NCBI RefSeq assembly: GCF_024713975.1
Contig: NC_091112.1
Location: 1,840,001 to 1,904,000, forward strand
DNA: 64,000 bases
From: Paralichthys olivaceus
Lineage: Eukaryota; Chordata; Actinopteri; Pleuronectiformes; Paralichthyidae
Direction: 5' to 3'
Below are positions 34,902-47,900 of the stretch, one piece after another. Under the pieces are notes generated by a model. That model saw only the letters and a program-made list of their open reading frames with translations, was not told the DNA's origin and did not search any database. The stretch's first letter is position 1; each line of letters begins with the position of its first letter. Both the position numbers and the translations under genes were made by a program.

Positions 34902-37900
34902 CTATGAGTTCATGTGCTCCACCTGTATGGCTGATGTGGAGACAGTGAGGCAAAGGTCTTTGTGGACCACCGGTAGGTCTGCCACTGAGACCGGTTTGTA
35001 CTGGATCTCACTGGCTGCCACTGTCTTGTATTGATGCAGGTCAAACGGGCACTGAACCACAGCTTCCGTGGGTTGCTGGTAGCTGCCTGGGGGTCCTGCG
35101 TTAGGGTTCTGGTTGCTATTATTTGGGTTGTTCTGGCTTTGGAGCTGGCTCACTCTGCCCGCACCACCTCCTCTCCCTCGGCCACGACCTCGGCCCCTGC
35201 CCCCTCCTCCGCCTGGCGTAAGGCCCTGGGCCTGCTGAGCAGCTACTGTTGCTGCCACTGTTAGCGGGTCGGGGTTGTGCTTCCTCATGTGTTTCATTAG
35301 ATACGTCTCCTGGAGTTGAGGAGAGAGAAATAGAACACAGATGAGAGCAGGACAGAATAAAAGAGGAAGTGGTACATCAAACTTATTGGGAAAAAATGTC
35401 TGCTTCTTTTCCGGCCATATTCATACACAAAACATTAATTCAGTAGTTTCTCCTCTACTTCTCTGTCTCAGGCACTGTTCAGACCTGGTCTTAATATCCT
35501 GAGTGATTCCATCACAAGTTCAGGTCTGAACGCACCCGAATGCATCTTGCAATCTGATCACTCAGGCCACATTTGGAGGGCGTCTGAGATGGATGTGGCC
35601 ACATTGTTTTTGCTGTGGACCGCCCACTCAGCTGGCGTCTCTGACCTGCTACACTTGAAACTTATACCTACTTTTCTCAGTCTCCCATACGTTGATTTGT
35701 TTGTGGTCACCACCACAATATCAACACTGATCACTACATGATGATAATGATACTTTTTCTTAACTAACGTTTATTGTATATGTGATTATTTGCATATAGA
35801 GCAGGGAAGTGAGATACGATGACAGGAGACACATTCAGGATGCATTTTAATGTCAGATGAACACGACGCTGTCCACTTGTGATTGGATCTCTAAGGACAG
35901 ATGTTACTATCATGAACAAAGTTAGACCAGAGTCTGTCTCTTCTTTAAGTGATGTATGTTTGACTGGTCTGAGAACTTACCGAGGTATAGGATCGGTTAC
36001 AGAGACCGCAGGAGAAGAGCTTGGCATGTTTGACAGTGTGTGTGGACAGATGCACCTCCAGGCTGGCAGCATCTGTGTAACCACGGTTACAGTTGTGGCA
36101 CTTGAACGGCTTGTCTTTGTTGTGCTGCCGACGGTGAGACTGTATGGAAAGAGAAAAAGGGATAAGAGGAAATCAAAGCCTTATAAGAGAACACGTCATC
36201 AGCTGTGAATGTATTTACCTGTAGGTTGGACAACTGAGTGAAAGCCTTTTCACAGCCAGGATGGTTACACTTGTACGGCCGGTCACCGGTGTGAATCCTA
36301 CAAAAAACAGATGTTAGTTTATCACTGCGACTGAGAGGCATAAAGAAAATTAAATTATTGTGAGTAATTAGTTAGTTCCCTCGTTTCCAAACCAACAGTG
36401 TACAGCAGTGTCACAAATCACAGTTAACACATTCAGGGTATTCTACTGGCATTACAACCATAGCTTTGGGTTTCCTCATGTTTTAGTTTGTCCTTCATTT
36501 AATTTCACTTCAATAAAAAATTTTATTCCTGTTTTATTAGGATTCAAATTTTTGTTTCACTTTACCCCTGGCACATCAAAACATCATGTCTTACACATTT
36601 GAAAGATGCTTTAAACTCAGTGCACACTGTAACTCTCTACACACCTGCTCCCATACATGCAGACATAAACAGACACTCTGATATTTCTGCCCAGCCCAGC
36701 CCAGACCAGTACCGTGTGTGCTGCTGTAGGTGACTGAGCTGCCTGAATGTTTTCTGGCAGTAGGAGCAGGAGTAGGGCTTGGCCCCAGTGTGGATGCGGA
36801 TGTGCTGGGACAGGTAGCTGGAGTTGGCAAACGACTTGGAGCAGTGGGGACACTTGTGGGGCTTGGACTCAGTGTGGTTTCTAACACCGGGACCGGAGGG
36901 TTGAGGGGGTTGGAGAGAGAGAAACAGAGAGAGAAACAGCGAGAGATTTTTAAGCTACAGCATGACCAAAATTCATGATGAACTGAACCAAATCATGCGT
37001 TTAACAGGATCTGCGATCACTCGTGTTGATCATAGATTGTTAAGTTCGACAGTGTGCTCTTTGTGCTGTGTCTGAGTTGTGAAAACACAGAACAAAAACA
37101 TACAGCAAGCACAGTCACGCTTTTCTCTTTCTCTCTCTCTCTCTCTCTCTCGCAGTCTCTCTCTCTAATTGGTATGGGGTGTGTATTATGTGTAATATAT
37201 GTGAATATCTGGCTGTGTGGATGGCCAAAGTAGCACGTCTTCTAGTTTAAAACTTATGGCCTGAAACCCAAAAACAAAAGCCAGTGCATGGCAATAAGAT
37301 AAATGAAAACATATAGGCGGCGAATGACAAGATGAAACATAAAATTAAAAGATGTATCTGAGCTGCGACAGCATGAACAGGAGAAAGCTTCCATCATTGT
37401 CACACGCATGTAAAGCCATTATCTGATTAGCAGCTTTGTCCCTTTTATAGATGCGATCATGCAGGTGTTTAAAACATGCAGGGGTACTTGGTGTAGAAAA
37501 AAAAGGCAGACAATAATTTTTTCTGTGCAACAGTTCAGCTTCACTCTTCAACTTGCTGCATCTGATTCTGACAATTGAAGCTGTGACTAAAGCTGCTTTC
37601 AGATGTGAGCACAACTCTGGATATTCTACTGAAATTATCCGGTGGGCCTGTACGTAGGAATGCAAATGTGTAAGTCAGAGCAAAAACTCCGGAGAATATC
37701 CGAGTCGGTGAGATATTGTCCAGAGAATTCACTGCGAGTGAGTGGGTGTGACGATGTTTCCAACAGGCGACGGACGCAAAATTGACAGAAAACCAAAAAG
37801 AGTTTAATCTCAGGATGAAGAAGAGGAGCCATACGCATAGAAGATGCTGAAGATGATGTCAAGATGGAAAGATAACAAGATTCGAGAGCTTTTGATGATA

Positions 37901-40900
37901 AGCCCCGACGCTGGTGTGGATGTGCTGTACACATGCAGAATTTATACATCACGTCCTGCCTCCAGCTGCACCGCTCGCCTGAACGTTCCCAACATTTACC
38001 AGTTCTTGTGAACGAGTCTGACCCGGACCATCTCCTGCTGTGTCCCTCATATGTGAAAGACACAGAGGTCTTTCTGACTGATAAGCTATTTTCAAAACTC
38101 CTGACAATGTCCAGACAATTTGGTCTGTACATTTTCTGGAAATTGTAAGTATTTCTGAATATCAGTCAGTTCCATACTTCTCACAGGAGATTGTACAGGC
38201 TCACCAAAGACGTTCAGGGTGAGGAGTGGGAATGAGAGAGGAAACATTCTCCCTTTTCCAAGTCATTAACCCATTAAACTCATTTTAAAGCCGTTTTAAT
38301 GTGAAAAAGTTGCATAGTGTTGTTTTGAGGGGGTGAATTATCACACATAGTTAGTACACAAAGTGCACTCACACTTGTGGAATCTAAATTGGATACTGAG
38401 TTCAAGTTGACAACATTTTCAATATCTGTTAATAATCTTAACATAATCTGCGCTCCGATTTGATTTTAACTTGATGTAAATTTAATTAAAAGGTGACGTA
38501 TTAAAATGAGTGACTCCTATGACAGTGAAAGATCCACAGAAGGTGATTCAAACCAAAGATAGAAAACTGAGAAACCAACACAAGGCAACACGCATGCAAT
38601 ACCAAGCCAAGCTTATAATGGTAACACAAGCCGGATGAAACGTGACATCGACCACCTGATAAATCCAGGTATATTTCAGTGGCAATTGGAATTGTAAGAT
38701 GACAACCTCAACCAATCACCAGAGCACCCACCCACAGCACTCAAGATAATTTTAGCTTGTAATTCAATGATTCCTCTTTTGGTAATATCTCAGTTACAAG
38801 AAAAGAAATCTATGAATACATAAAATAACAATCTTTGGTTAAATTTGAGTGTTGGCGATGGTTAGATTGTGCAAAAAGGGCTGTCAACACACTCCTAATA
38901 AATTTCTAACTTACAAACCCTTCCTCCCTTCATTCATCACCGCACACAGACCCACACACAACAGAAACACACAGAATGTAGCTCCCCCAACCTCAGACAC
39001 ACACGACCCACTCAGCCCAGTACCGTGTGTGCTGCTGTAGGTGACTGAGCTGCCTGAATGTTTTCTGGCAGTAGGTACAGGAGTAGGGCTTGGCCCCGCT
39101 GTGGATGCGGATGTGCTGGGAAAGGTAGCTGGAGTTGGCAAACGACTTGGAGCAGTGGGGGCATTTGTGGGGCTTGGCCTCGGTGTGGGACTTGGCGTGG
39201 ATCTGCATGTCAGACTTGCTGAAGAACGTCACTGCACACATCCGACACCTTGGTGAGTGAGGGAGAAAGACAGAGAGAAGAAAATCTTTGGAGATTTAAT
39301 GTACAAATCCTGTACATTCTCATGTTCGTAGCATCTGTATTGACAGACCTTATGTTATGAGCGTTTTCTCTAATCAAAATAATCTAATCTAATCAACTAC
39401 CTGTAGGATTTGGGGCCATCCTTGCTAGTATGATCATCCTCATCATTTGACAGGTCATATGGATCAGCAGTGTGGTGCTACGACACAATGTCAACATGTT
39501 AGTTTTGCTGAAAGGGAAAGAAAATCATGCTGTAATTATATATACAGTATATATGCAAGTATGTATATATGCACCTGTCCACCAGCAGCTAAATGTGCCA
39601 ATATTAATGTATCGCTTCCTGGAGGGAGGACCCCACCTACTCCCGTCACTCTGCTCATCACCTGTTTGCTCTTCCTGCCTCGCTTTGAGGGCGTCTGCAT
39701 TAAGACAGCAGGAGGGATGGCAAGGTCCTGCTTCTTGTCTGTAAACAACAGAAAAGTCCAAAGAAATAAAGGGGAAAACGCAGGGTGGAGACAAAGAGAG
39801 TGTCTATTAGAGATGGAAAAATCACTTGCATAAGTTGTTGTGCAGAGGTTTCCTGCCTCAGGATAAGAGATATACATGAGCATGTGCATGATTCCATATG
39901 CATGGTCAGTAACGAGACAAAAACAAATGCAGGAAAAAAATCAATTGTGGGTGAAAAACAAGAATCCATTGACTTGTTTTTTTTTTTTTTAAATCTCACC
40001 AAGAGATTTAGATTTTTAGAATTATAAAAAAAAAAAATACTGCAAAAACAAGGTTATAACAAATTCCCATTTATCAGGTTGTGTCATGGTTCTCTGGAGC
40101 AAAGTCCCGATTCCTACCTGCTCCACAAATGCTGATGATTTTGAGTGCAAGTTTTACTGTGGGGCTGAAAAAGCTCATTTATTCCGGCACAAACACACTG
40201 CAGTTTGTGTTAACATGTGGAAATGACTGAAGTGATGGTGACTGTACCTGTGTTTGAGGGGTGCACTGCAGACACTATCATGGTGGTGGCAGTGTGGGGT
40301 CCCGCTACAAAGGACTGCGTGGAGGAAGTGGGGACCAGTGTGCCTTGAGGGGTGGTGATTACTAACCCCGCTAAGAGGAAAAGATTTTTAATTTATTCTC
40401 TCGGCATGTGAGACTATTATTCCTAAAACTGACTAAGAATAAGTGCAAAGACAGAACTCTGCCAGAATTCAAAGCCACAGTAGTATTTTTTATATAAAAG
40501 TCACAACACTAATACAACAGACTATTTGGATTAAAATGATTTGGACCAACGTTCAGGTTCTTAACTTGTATCTTAAAGGAGACATATTTTTCAGTGTTTT
40601 TTTTCCTCTTGTGTGTAACTTCGGTTTTTATGTTTATAAAAGTTCTTCAAAGATAAAAGTTCAAAGTCTGAACACTGCTCCTGAGGCTCAAGAAGCATTT
40701 CATCAGAGTTTCAACTGATCATTCCGCATCATCACGATGCCCCTGATAACATAACGAACTCCCTAGCAGCTAGTCTGACACGCCCCTTAACAAAACCAGG
40801 TACAGAGAGCGGAGGCTGCCATTTCCTACACATACTGGAAGTAGTCAACCAATCACAAGAGAGTGAGCTGACCAATCAGAGCAGACTGGGCTTCATCAGG

Positions 40901-42498
40901 AGAGGGGCCTTAAAGAGACAGAAGCTAAAACCAAGTGTTTGAGACAGAGGCTGTAAAGAGGAGCTGCAGCGATGGACAGTTTGAGGATTTAAAGCTTTTA
41001 CAGTAATAACACTAACTAAAACGATCAACCTGAATATAAGCAGATGTCTCCATATGTCTCCTTTAAAACTGTTAAAACCTGTTAATAATGACACTGAATA
41101 CAAAGAGACTTTTCTGGGTCCAAAGAAAATGTTCAGATCCAGATTAGTGGCAGCTAGTTTTCCTGAGGCTCATGCACCCATGTCACCAACAAATAAGACA
41201 ACAGAGTGATGGTAAATGAAGTGGCGGATGTCATGATTCAGAAAGGAAAAATGGGCACAGCAGCCCACTGACCTGCAGTCATGATGCCCGTGGAGGGAAC
41301 AGGCACAACAGTGACGTTCTGGGAGGTGTGCGACTGGTGCAGGTGCCCCCCAACTGCACTTAAAGGCGTGTTGCCGCTGCCTCCGCCGGTGCCTCCACTT
41401 CCTTCCTGTTTCGGGACCAGTCGAACACCGGCCCCTGCGTCCACTGTGCCGGGAATGGCGAGCACAGCCATGGGGTAGTGGGGGGAGGAGGTGGAAGACG
41501 CAGAGGAGTGAGAGAAGGAGGGTGCATTGGCCTTCTCTGGGCCTAGTTGCTCCTTTGCCTTGTTCAGGAACATGGCGTTCTCAATCTAAACAAGGATGAA
41601 CGGAGGGATGGGATGGTGGAAAGAGGAAGGAAGAGTGAAGGAATAACGAGGAAAGGAGTGAAGGATGGGTTTTTGTTAAATTTGGTGTAACAACAGGGTA
41701 ATGGTGGGATTAAGAAGAAATGTGGGACCACAGAATAAGTAACAAGAAAATGAGAATGCATGAAGAAAGAGGATGAGGGACATGGGGTTGTGAGGAGGTG
41801 AGGAAGAGGAAAAGTAGTATGATAAATAATGGAGGTGGCAGCAGGTGAATGAGGAAGATAGAAGTTGCAAAGGACAGAAAAGTGTGAAGACAAGATATGT
41901 GGGAAGACAGGCAGAAGAAGAGTGATGGAAGGTTTACATGGAGAAAAAAGGAGAGAGAAAGAGGTGGAAGAGGAGAGTTCACAGAGGCAGAAACACAAGA
42001 TGAAAAAGAGAAGATAAAAGTTGATGTGGGGAGAAAAGTGTGATGGTGAAAGAAGGGATGGAAGAAGGCGTCCCAAAGCAGGATGAGGAGAGCAAAGGAT
42101 GAGAGTGGGTTAGGGAGAAGACGAGGAGGAGAGGAAGGCAGTGGGAGAGTGAAAGGAGAGAACGAAGGCATGGTGAGATGCAAAAAGTGAATGAAAACAA
42201 AGAGAGGTTGAAAAGATGAGAGGAGAGGGACAGGAGTGATCATGAAAACCTTCACACTCAAATAACTTTAATGTGATGTTACCTTCACCTGCAGAACGAG
42301 TGGTGTTATTTACAACATGTTCAGGGTGAAATCACTGTCTGGTGTCATGTAATCTTTAAAGCATCTTTTTCCCAAAGCACAAACCACTACACCATGTGTA
42401 TTTCAAGACAAGTCCAACAATAAGGTTGTCTCTACCTGTCCTTGTACAGTTGGAACAGGAGACCAAAAGTATGATGAGTTGAAATGGGAATCGTCCAT
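34902..42498 (-). CDS. znf384l: ZNF384/ZNF362-family C2H2 zinc-finger protein
   Basis: Coding exons: 42498-42436, 41585-41273, 40370-40248, 39738-39662, 39477-39401, 39248-39024, 36880-36713, 36297-36219, 36139-35981, 35309-34902; 563 aa (human ZNF384 577). The N-terminus MDDSHFNSSYFWSPVPTVQG and the block QNVTVVPVPSTGIMTAG are hallmarks of this family. A basic KRGRKSK patch precedes eight C2H2 fingers (~218-440), including CPHCSKSFANSSYLSQHIRI twice, GDRPYKCNHPGCEKAFTQLS, and KPFKCHNCNRGYTDAASLEV. A GRGRGRGRGG tract follows, and the end is SADLPVV-like, then KDLCLTVSTSAIQVEH. Family membership is sure. The choice between ZNF384, ZNF362 or a fish-specific paralogue is inferred. Exon 7 (36880-36713, 168 bp, phase 2 on both sides) can be skipped in frame and nearly copies the 3' part of exon 6. 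It is a nuclear DNA-binding regulator. Confidence 0.93.
35470..35925. mobile_element. MITE-like element with long imperfect inverted ends
   Basis: The left end (CACTGTTCAGACCTGGTCTT ... CATCACAAGT) and the right end (GTCCACTTGTGATTGGATCT ... GTTACTATCATGAACAAAGT) are imperfect inverted repeats of each other over roughly 80 bp. The copy lies in the intron between the last two coding exons of the zinc-finger gene. There is no open frame of note, so it is non-autonomous. Confidence 0.6.
37591..38140. mobile_element. ~0.55-kb interspersed element, copy 1
   Basis: Starts CTGCTTTCAGATGTGAGC and shares ordered blocks with 43076-43560: CTGGATATT, GAGTGGG.(A/G)TG, GTTTCCAAC, GACGCAAAATT, AACGAGATTC-like, CGCCTGAACGTTC and CACCTGCTG-like. 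Its ends resemble each other in inverted orientation. It sits in the intron between coding exons 6 and 7 of the zinc-finger gene. Confidence 0.55.
40573..41066. mobile_element. piggyBac-like MITE with perfect 15-bp terminal inverted repeats
   Basis: TTAAAGGAGACATAT at 40573-40587 is the exact reverse complement of ATATGTCTCCTTTAA at 41052-41066. Both ends carry TTAA at the border, the target site of piggyBac-type elements. The ~490-bp interior has no coding capacity. It lies in the intron between coding exons 2 and 3 of the zinc-finger gene. A solitary matching end is seen at 47655-47668. Confidence 0.7.
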
Positions 42499-43075
42499 TA
42501 TTTCTGTAATTAAAAAGCAAGACACTTAGAAAACACCCGTCCCCCTCCTCCTCACTATGACCTCTCATGAACCATGCTTGGCTGCATCCCAGTCATCTTC
42601 GTCTGTTTCCTTTCCTATGTATCCTCTCCTCTGAACACGTCACGCTTAAGCATCAGTTCAAGGTGCCTGAATTGCTTTTCAGGTTTATGCTGTTGTGTTC
42701 GTCTTCCTTAGTAACATTTGATCAGATTCACAGAACAGAGGATGTAAAAGGAATCAGGCGAAGATGTTCAATCCCAGAAAGGATGGATGCCAGAGTTGCA
42801 ACAACACTAAAGATCATCAGTCTTGGAGGCTTTTTGTAATGTTTTATGACACAGTCCATGCACTTGCTCAATAGTCTCACAGCATGTGTTGCTCTAAAGA
42901 AATATCACAATCTCAGAAGTTGCTTTATCAGTGATTTGTCAGCGAGTCTATTTTTGGATGATGAGTCAATGTTAATGTGTCAGAATGTTGCCTGGTGAGG
43001 TAACATGGCTGTGATCTAAATAACATCCTTTCTAAGAGTGCGTATGATTTATTGAAAACAGCACCCGCTGTTTAG

Positions 43076-43560
43076 AGCTGCTTTCAGACGTGAACTGAAA
43101 TCTGGATATTTTTACAGAGGGGCTGTATCTGAGAGTGCTAATGTCCGAGACAGTTTTCCATCCAGCTCCCTTTATAAAATGTCTGGAAGATGTCATAGGG
43201 ACCACGTGTGAGAGTATAGCAGGAAAATGTCACAGCGAAGCGAGTGGGCATGTTTTAATGTTTCCAACGCTCGACTGACGCAAAATTTGAAGAATGTTAC
43301 GATGAGAAAGAGGAGCTGACTGAGAAAAGGCAACGAGATTCAGAAGCTGTTGGCGAAAAGGGCGGTCACTGCTGTCTATCTGCTGTCAACAAAACCGTGT
43401 GGTGTCCTCAGCACGATTTATATGTTATGTCCTGTTTTCTTCACCCCTCGCCTGAATGTTCTGGAAATGTTCCTGTTGATGTGAACACATCTACCCGCAC
43501 AATCACCTGCTGCTTCTTCATACGTGAGAGAAACTCCAGAAAATGTCCAGACCCAACTTT
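43076..43560. mobile_element. ~0.5-kb interspersed element, copy 2
   Basis: Starts GCTGCTTTCAGACGTGAAC and ends CCAGAAAATGTCCAGACCC. It shares a series of blocks with 37591-38140. It lies upstream of the first coding exon of the zinc-finger gene, in its first intron or leader. Confidence 0.55.
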
Positions 43561-44039
43561 TCAAAGCATTTGCCTTTGTCCGTGTCTTTTAACAGCTTTT
43601 TATTCTCATAACTAAACCTCTGTTTCCTGACACACACGCAACACGTTCTCTGCAGCACAAAGGAGGAAGTGTCATAGTTTCATTGTCTGATGTTGGCATT
43701 TGTTTGCACTTTATTGTCAACACACTCTGCTCCTGCTGCAACAGTAAAACAAGCCATTAGACCTGACTTTGTGTTTGCCTGTGAAGTCTGTTTACATGCA
43801 GAGCCAAGAGGAGCATGCATGTGATTACATGTTAGTAAAGATGAGCTGACATTGAGTGTAACGGACCGAATGACACTTTGGGGAAGTACAGGCCCATGAA
43901 AGATAAACTTCAGACATGGACTATTGACAGATAGACTCAGGTGACGCTATACTGCTTATATCTCGTGCACAACATTGGCAGAGTGTAATTACACATGTGC
44001 ATTGTTATTTTCCATGAGCCTCCTCTCCCCTCTGCAGCT

Positions 44040-44499
44040 GCACCACCTGCAAATGACGGAGAGTCAGCGACATCCCGCAGGCTGCAGGTATGTGGCAGCT
44101 CGGCGGCAGATATGAGGGCTGATCCTCAGAGTCGTGTTAACTTCCAGTGACCTGAGAGACATTTTTTTAACGCGGGTCAGACGCTGCCTGCAGAACTGTG
44201 GCACAGCTAGCCGCGGGCTAACGTTAGCAGCTGCGTAAACAAACACAAACTACGCTCGGATGGAGCAGCTCGGCGGCGGCTGAACGACGCTAGCGTTAGC
44301 TGCTAGCAGGACGAGGGGAGCTAGCAGCTAACTCGCCTCCATTAATGTTCTCCTTTTGTTCGCTGCAGCTGCACGCAGGCCCGTGTGTCGGTGCGCGGAG
44401 CCAGGTGAGCAAACACGGCCCCTGTCGCTCTCTACGCCTGCATCCGTCCCTCTGTGCTCATCTCACTGCGAGAACAGGAAAAAACTGAAAAAGTCTGCG

Positions 44500-44534
<35 letters not shown>

Positions 44535-44700
44535 AAGACAGAAAAAACGCAGGAGTGAGGGAGACGCAGCTCGGTGCAGACTTCCGGCGGCCGGTGCTGC
44601 GAGAGCCAGTGGAAATAACACTTGTTTCACGGTCCGTTAACGGCTCCGGGGATAATTACCGGTGAGATCGGAGTCCCGTCGACCCCCCGCAGCCTCCGCA
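44040..44700 (-). promoter_or_regulatory. CpG-rich promoter region of the zinc-finger gene
   Basis: A GC/CG-rich island lies upstream of the minus-strand gene. It holds dense GCTAGC, CTAACGTTAGC and GCTAGCAGCTAAC motifs at 44206-44240 and 44289-44332, and an A31 tract at 44503-44533. It probably holds the non-coding first exon. Plus-strand open frames here have no family features. Part of the region could also fire in the opposite direction. Confidence 0.45.
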
Positions 44701-44877
44701 CGTCCCGACAGACGAAACTTTGTTGAAATCCTCAAACCTCAGATCTGCCTCTTTTTTCTTCTTCGCTTTTTTTCCCTCCGGCTCGTCGTCAGCGTCAAGT
44801 CACACATGGTCACGGCCGCTGCGCTTCCGGTCCTACCCTTCAAAAATAAAACCACCGTAGCTCACAGGCGATGCAGC

Positions 44878-44990
44878 TTTAAAGGGATAGTTCACCGAAA
44901 ACCATTAACATGAACTTGTTATCTACTCACCACTATTAGTGGGTGAAGGGTTTGAGTCCACAAAACACGTGTCATGTTTCCCTCTTATAT
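44878..44990 (+). repeat. Fragment of a teleost MITE
   Basis: AAAGGGATAGTTCACCGAAA followed by a TATCTACTCACCACTATT part matches the start of a repeat that I know to be widespread in teleosts. Only one end is present. Confidence 0.55.
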
Positions 44991-47900
44991 GCATCGTTGC
45001 GTTAAATCATGTTTGTCCTGAACTTAACCTTCGTATGACTGTTTATGACCCTATTGTTTTCATTCATCCCACTTTTTGCTTTATTTGATATAAATAGATC
45101 GATATACTTTATGCAATAATACTTTATTGATCCCAATGAAATGAAATGAATTAAGAATACATTTGATACAGTGAACTACAAAGTACTACAAAGCTGTCAC
45201 TGTAAAGAAGTAATGTGCTAATGGGTATATTGACAATCCAAATATTTTAAGTATAAGGTGATCGACAGACACAAGTAACGGAGGTGTATTGAAGCCAAAT
45301 ATTAATGCAGATTTAAAGATGAATAACTGACACTGTACAAAGTTGTGCATTAGACTAAGATAGCCTATAAAAATGAGGTGTATATTAAAAAAAAGTGAAA
45401 ACAGTGCGACAGTAAAACTTAAAATACAAGACTGGAGATATAAGAAATATAAAATCTAATAAATATAAATATAGGCAGTATTAGTGACAGGTGGTGCCCT
45501 TTACTTGTTTTTGAGTCAGTTGCTCCTAATTTCTGCCTTAGCTCCGGCCTCGCAAAACAGAGTTTACAAAGTGCTTGGCCAGCAAAGCATGAAAAGTAAA
45601 TACAAGAGAACTAACAATCAGCAGGATGCAATGTGACAAGAAGGCCAGACAACCATGTTTAGGTGGAAACAAGGTTGTGTTCAAATTAAATGAATAAATA
45701 TATTGTTGTGTCTCACTTGTGAAAAAGAACAATCTTACTTCCTGTATCTGTTGAACTATCTCCAGCTAACTTGACACAGCTGCCAACCTCAGTGTCTTCC
45801 GGTGCAATAATTACCTTGTCAGTGTGAATACATCAATAAAACAGATGCTTTGTTAATGCTGCTCTAAAAAATGTCATAATATTTACAATTTTCCAAATGA
45901 TAAAAAAAGTCACACACACCTTTCAGAACTTATAATTTCAACCTAGTGTACCTGAGTGTTGAGGTTGCTCGTTTGAAACTCTGGAGAAAAGAAGTTAATA
46001 TCTACAATTTGTGTCAGATCAATGAAAACAGAAGTTTGTTTATTAGGACCTCATCGTGCATGTGAGCGCTGGTCTTCATACAGATCTCCATCAGTAACAT
46101 TAACCTGTAACAATTCAACAGAAACACAATTTACACAATAAAGCAAAATAGAAAAGAAACAAAACAGCAACAACAACATGCACAAACCAGAAAATAAAAA
46201 AACAAACATGATACGACATAAGCAAAGTAGTAAACAGACGACAGGATTGAATGACTTTGTTTTCAGAAAGAGATCAAAAGAACAGTAGTGGTTAACTTAT
46301 TTTGCATTTTAATGACATTTATAACGTGTACAAGATTGTGGAATAACATTTCGCTAAAACAATAAATAAGTATAATTTAAATCCAACAGAATGGTGTTTT
46401 TATAGGAGTTGAAACAACACAGAAAACTACCAAACTGATTAAACTATCTTAAATACATTTATGATGAAACAGTGCTGTTAGTGAAAGTTAGTAGAATTGT
46501 TAATGGTAACAGTGCTACATTAATACTGTGTCAAATATCAAATATATAAGTACATCTATGTTCATACACAGTGTCACATCCGTAGTACACTTCCAGTCAC
46601 TTCAATACAGAAGCACAAACATTACATTTCCTGCCTGACGCGACATTGAAGTAGCACAAAGTGAAGCACATGCATTCTCAAGATTACAGTTGTAGTGCTA
46701 CAGGTATCTGTGGCTGTGTGATAACAGTAGTGTTCATCTTCCAATAAATAGAGTTTACCTTTAGAAAGCTGCTTTATTACATTTGGCTGTTACGTACCCA
46801 GCAGTGCACAAGCAAACACTGAGGCGTTCAGGGCTGGATGTCATGCAGAGGAAAAAGAAAGGAGCTTTTTATGTTGGGTTTACTGCCGTCAAACAGCCAC
46901 GACAAACAAAATGTGCAATTACATTTTTTTTTTTTCAACAAATGACACTAAAGAAACGTAAACATGTTTTCTTGGTTAAATTCCTCAACTGTCTGTGTCT
47001 GTTGAAACCTTAAATTAAGAAATAAATAAGATGTGTCGCCCACATGAAATATGATTTAATACCCAGCCCCAGGGGTTGTGGTGAGGTAGAGGGCGATAGA
47101 GTGATAGTTATGATATAAAGTTAATAGTTTGAGCAGTTCAAAGATAAACCTTCATGAGCACCATCCTTCTGTGTGACAGATACATCGACTCTAAGATAAG
47201 AAGCTGCCAATATACGATGTAAGAGACCGACAAACAAAACTTCAAATTTTTCTCCTTTTCTCAGTAGTTTATCGCTCCTGATCAAATCTATCATCTCCCT
47301 ACATCAGACTTTCATTAAAGAACAATAATCATACATATATCCTCATTTTAGTACAGTCATCTCACATTTACACTGTGGTATTCCCAGTGCTACGACAGCA
47401 GCATACTTTAACCTTTTTTTATCCATAAGCCATACTTGTACAAGAGCCGCTACATAACTGGCTTCTATAAAACAAAAAACACCACTTTGAGTGAGAATGC
47501 ATCCAGTAAATATAGTATTATTAGGATGCAAAGTTTCAGTGGAACCCCCCGAACTGAAAGATTGAATTGAAATGTAATTTCTGTAAATTCAGCAGGTGAC
47601 TCATCGACGAGGATGAACAGCAAAACACAATAGAGGAAAGAAACTGAAAAAAACACCATATGTCTCCTTAAAGAGTTTCCACTTTCCCTTGTAGCAAGTA
47701 TCTTCATGTTTAAATAATACTATATGTGCTGGATTAAATAAATTAGTTAAATTTCCTGATTTATTGCCACTTTATCCACTAGGACTTTAATATTAATGCA
47801 ACCATCACAGCCCTCTGGCGAAAGGTATAAAAATATAAGTCATGTTGAAGAAGTGCTTCGTAAAGAGACGAAAACGATGGAATATAGTTTTGAGGATTGG

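Noticed and set aside
41564-42261. Overlapping minus-strand open frames of up to 183 codons rich in Ser, Leu, Phe and Pro
   Set aside because: They read a purine-rich GGAAGA-type tract in the intron between coding exons 1 and 2 of the zinc-finger gene. Composition alone keeps the frames open.
44356-44913. Plus-strand frames in the CpG-rich region near 44.4-44.9 kb as a divergent gene
   Set aside because: They run through an A31 tract and promoter motifs and show no conserved protein features. The region is better explained as the leader and promoter of the minus-strand zinc-finger gene.
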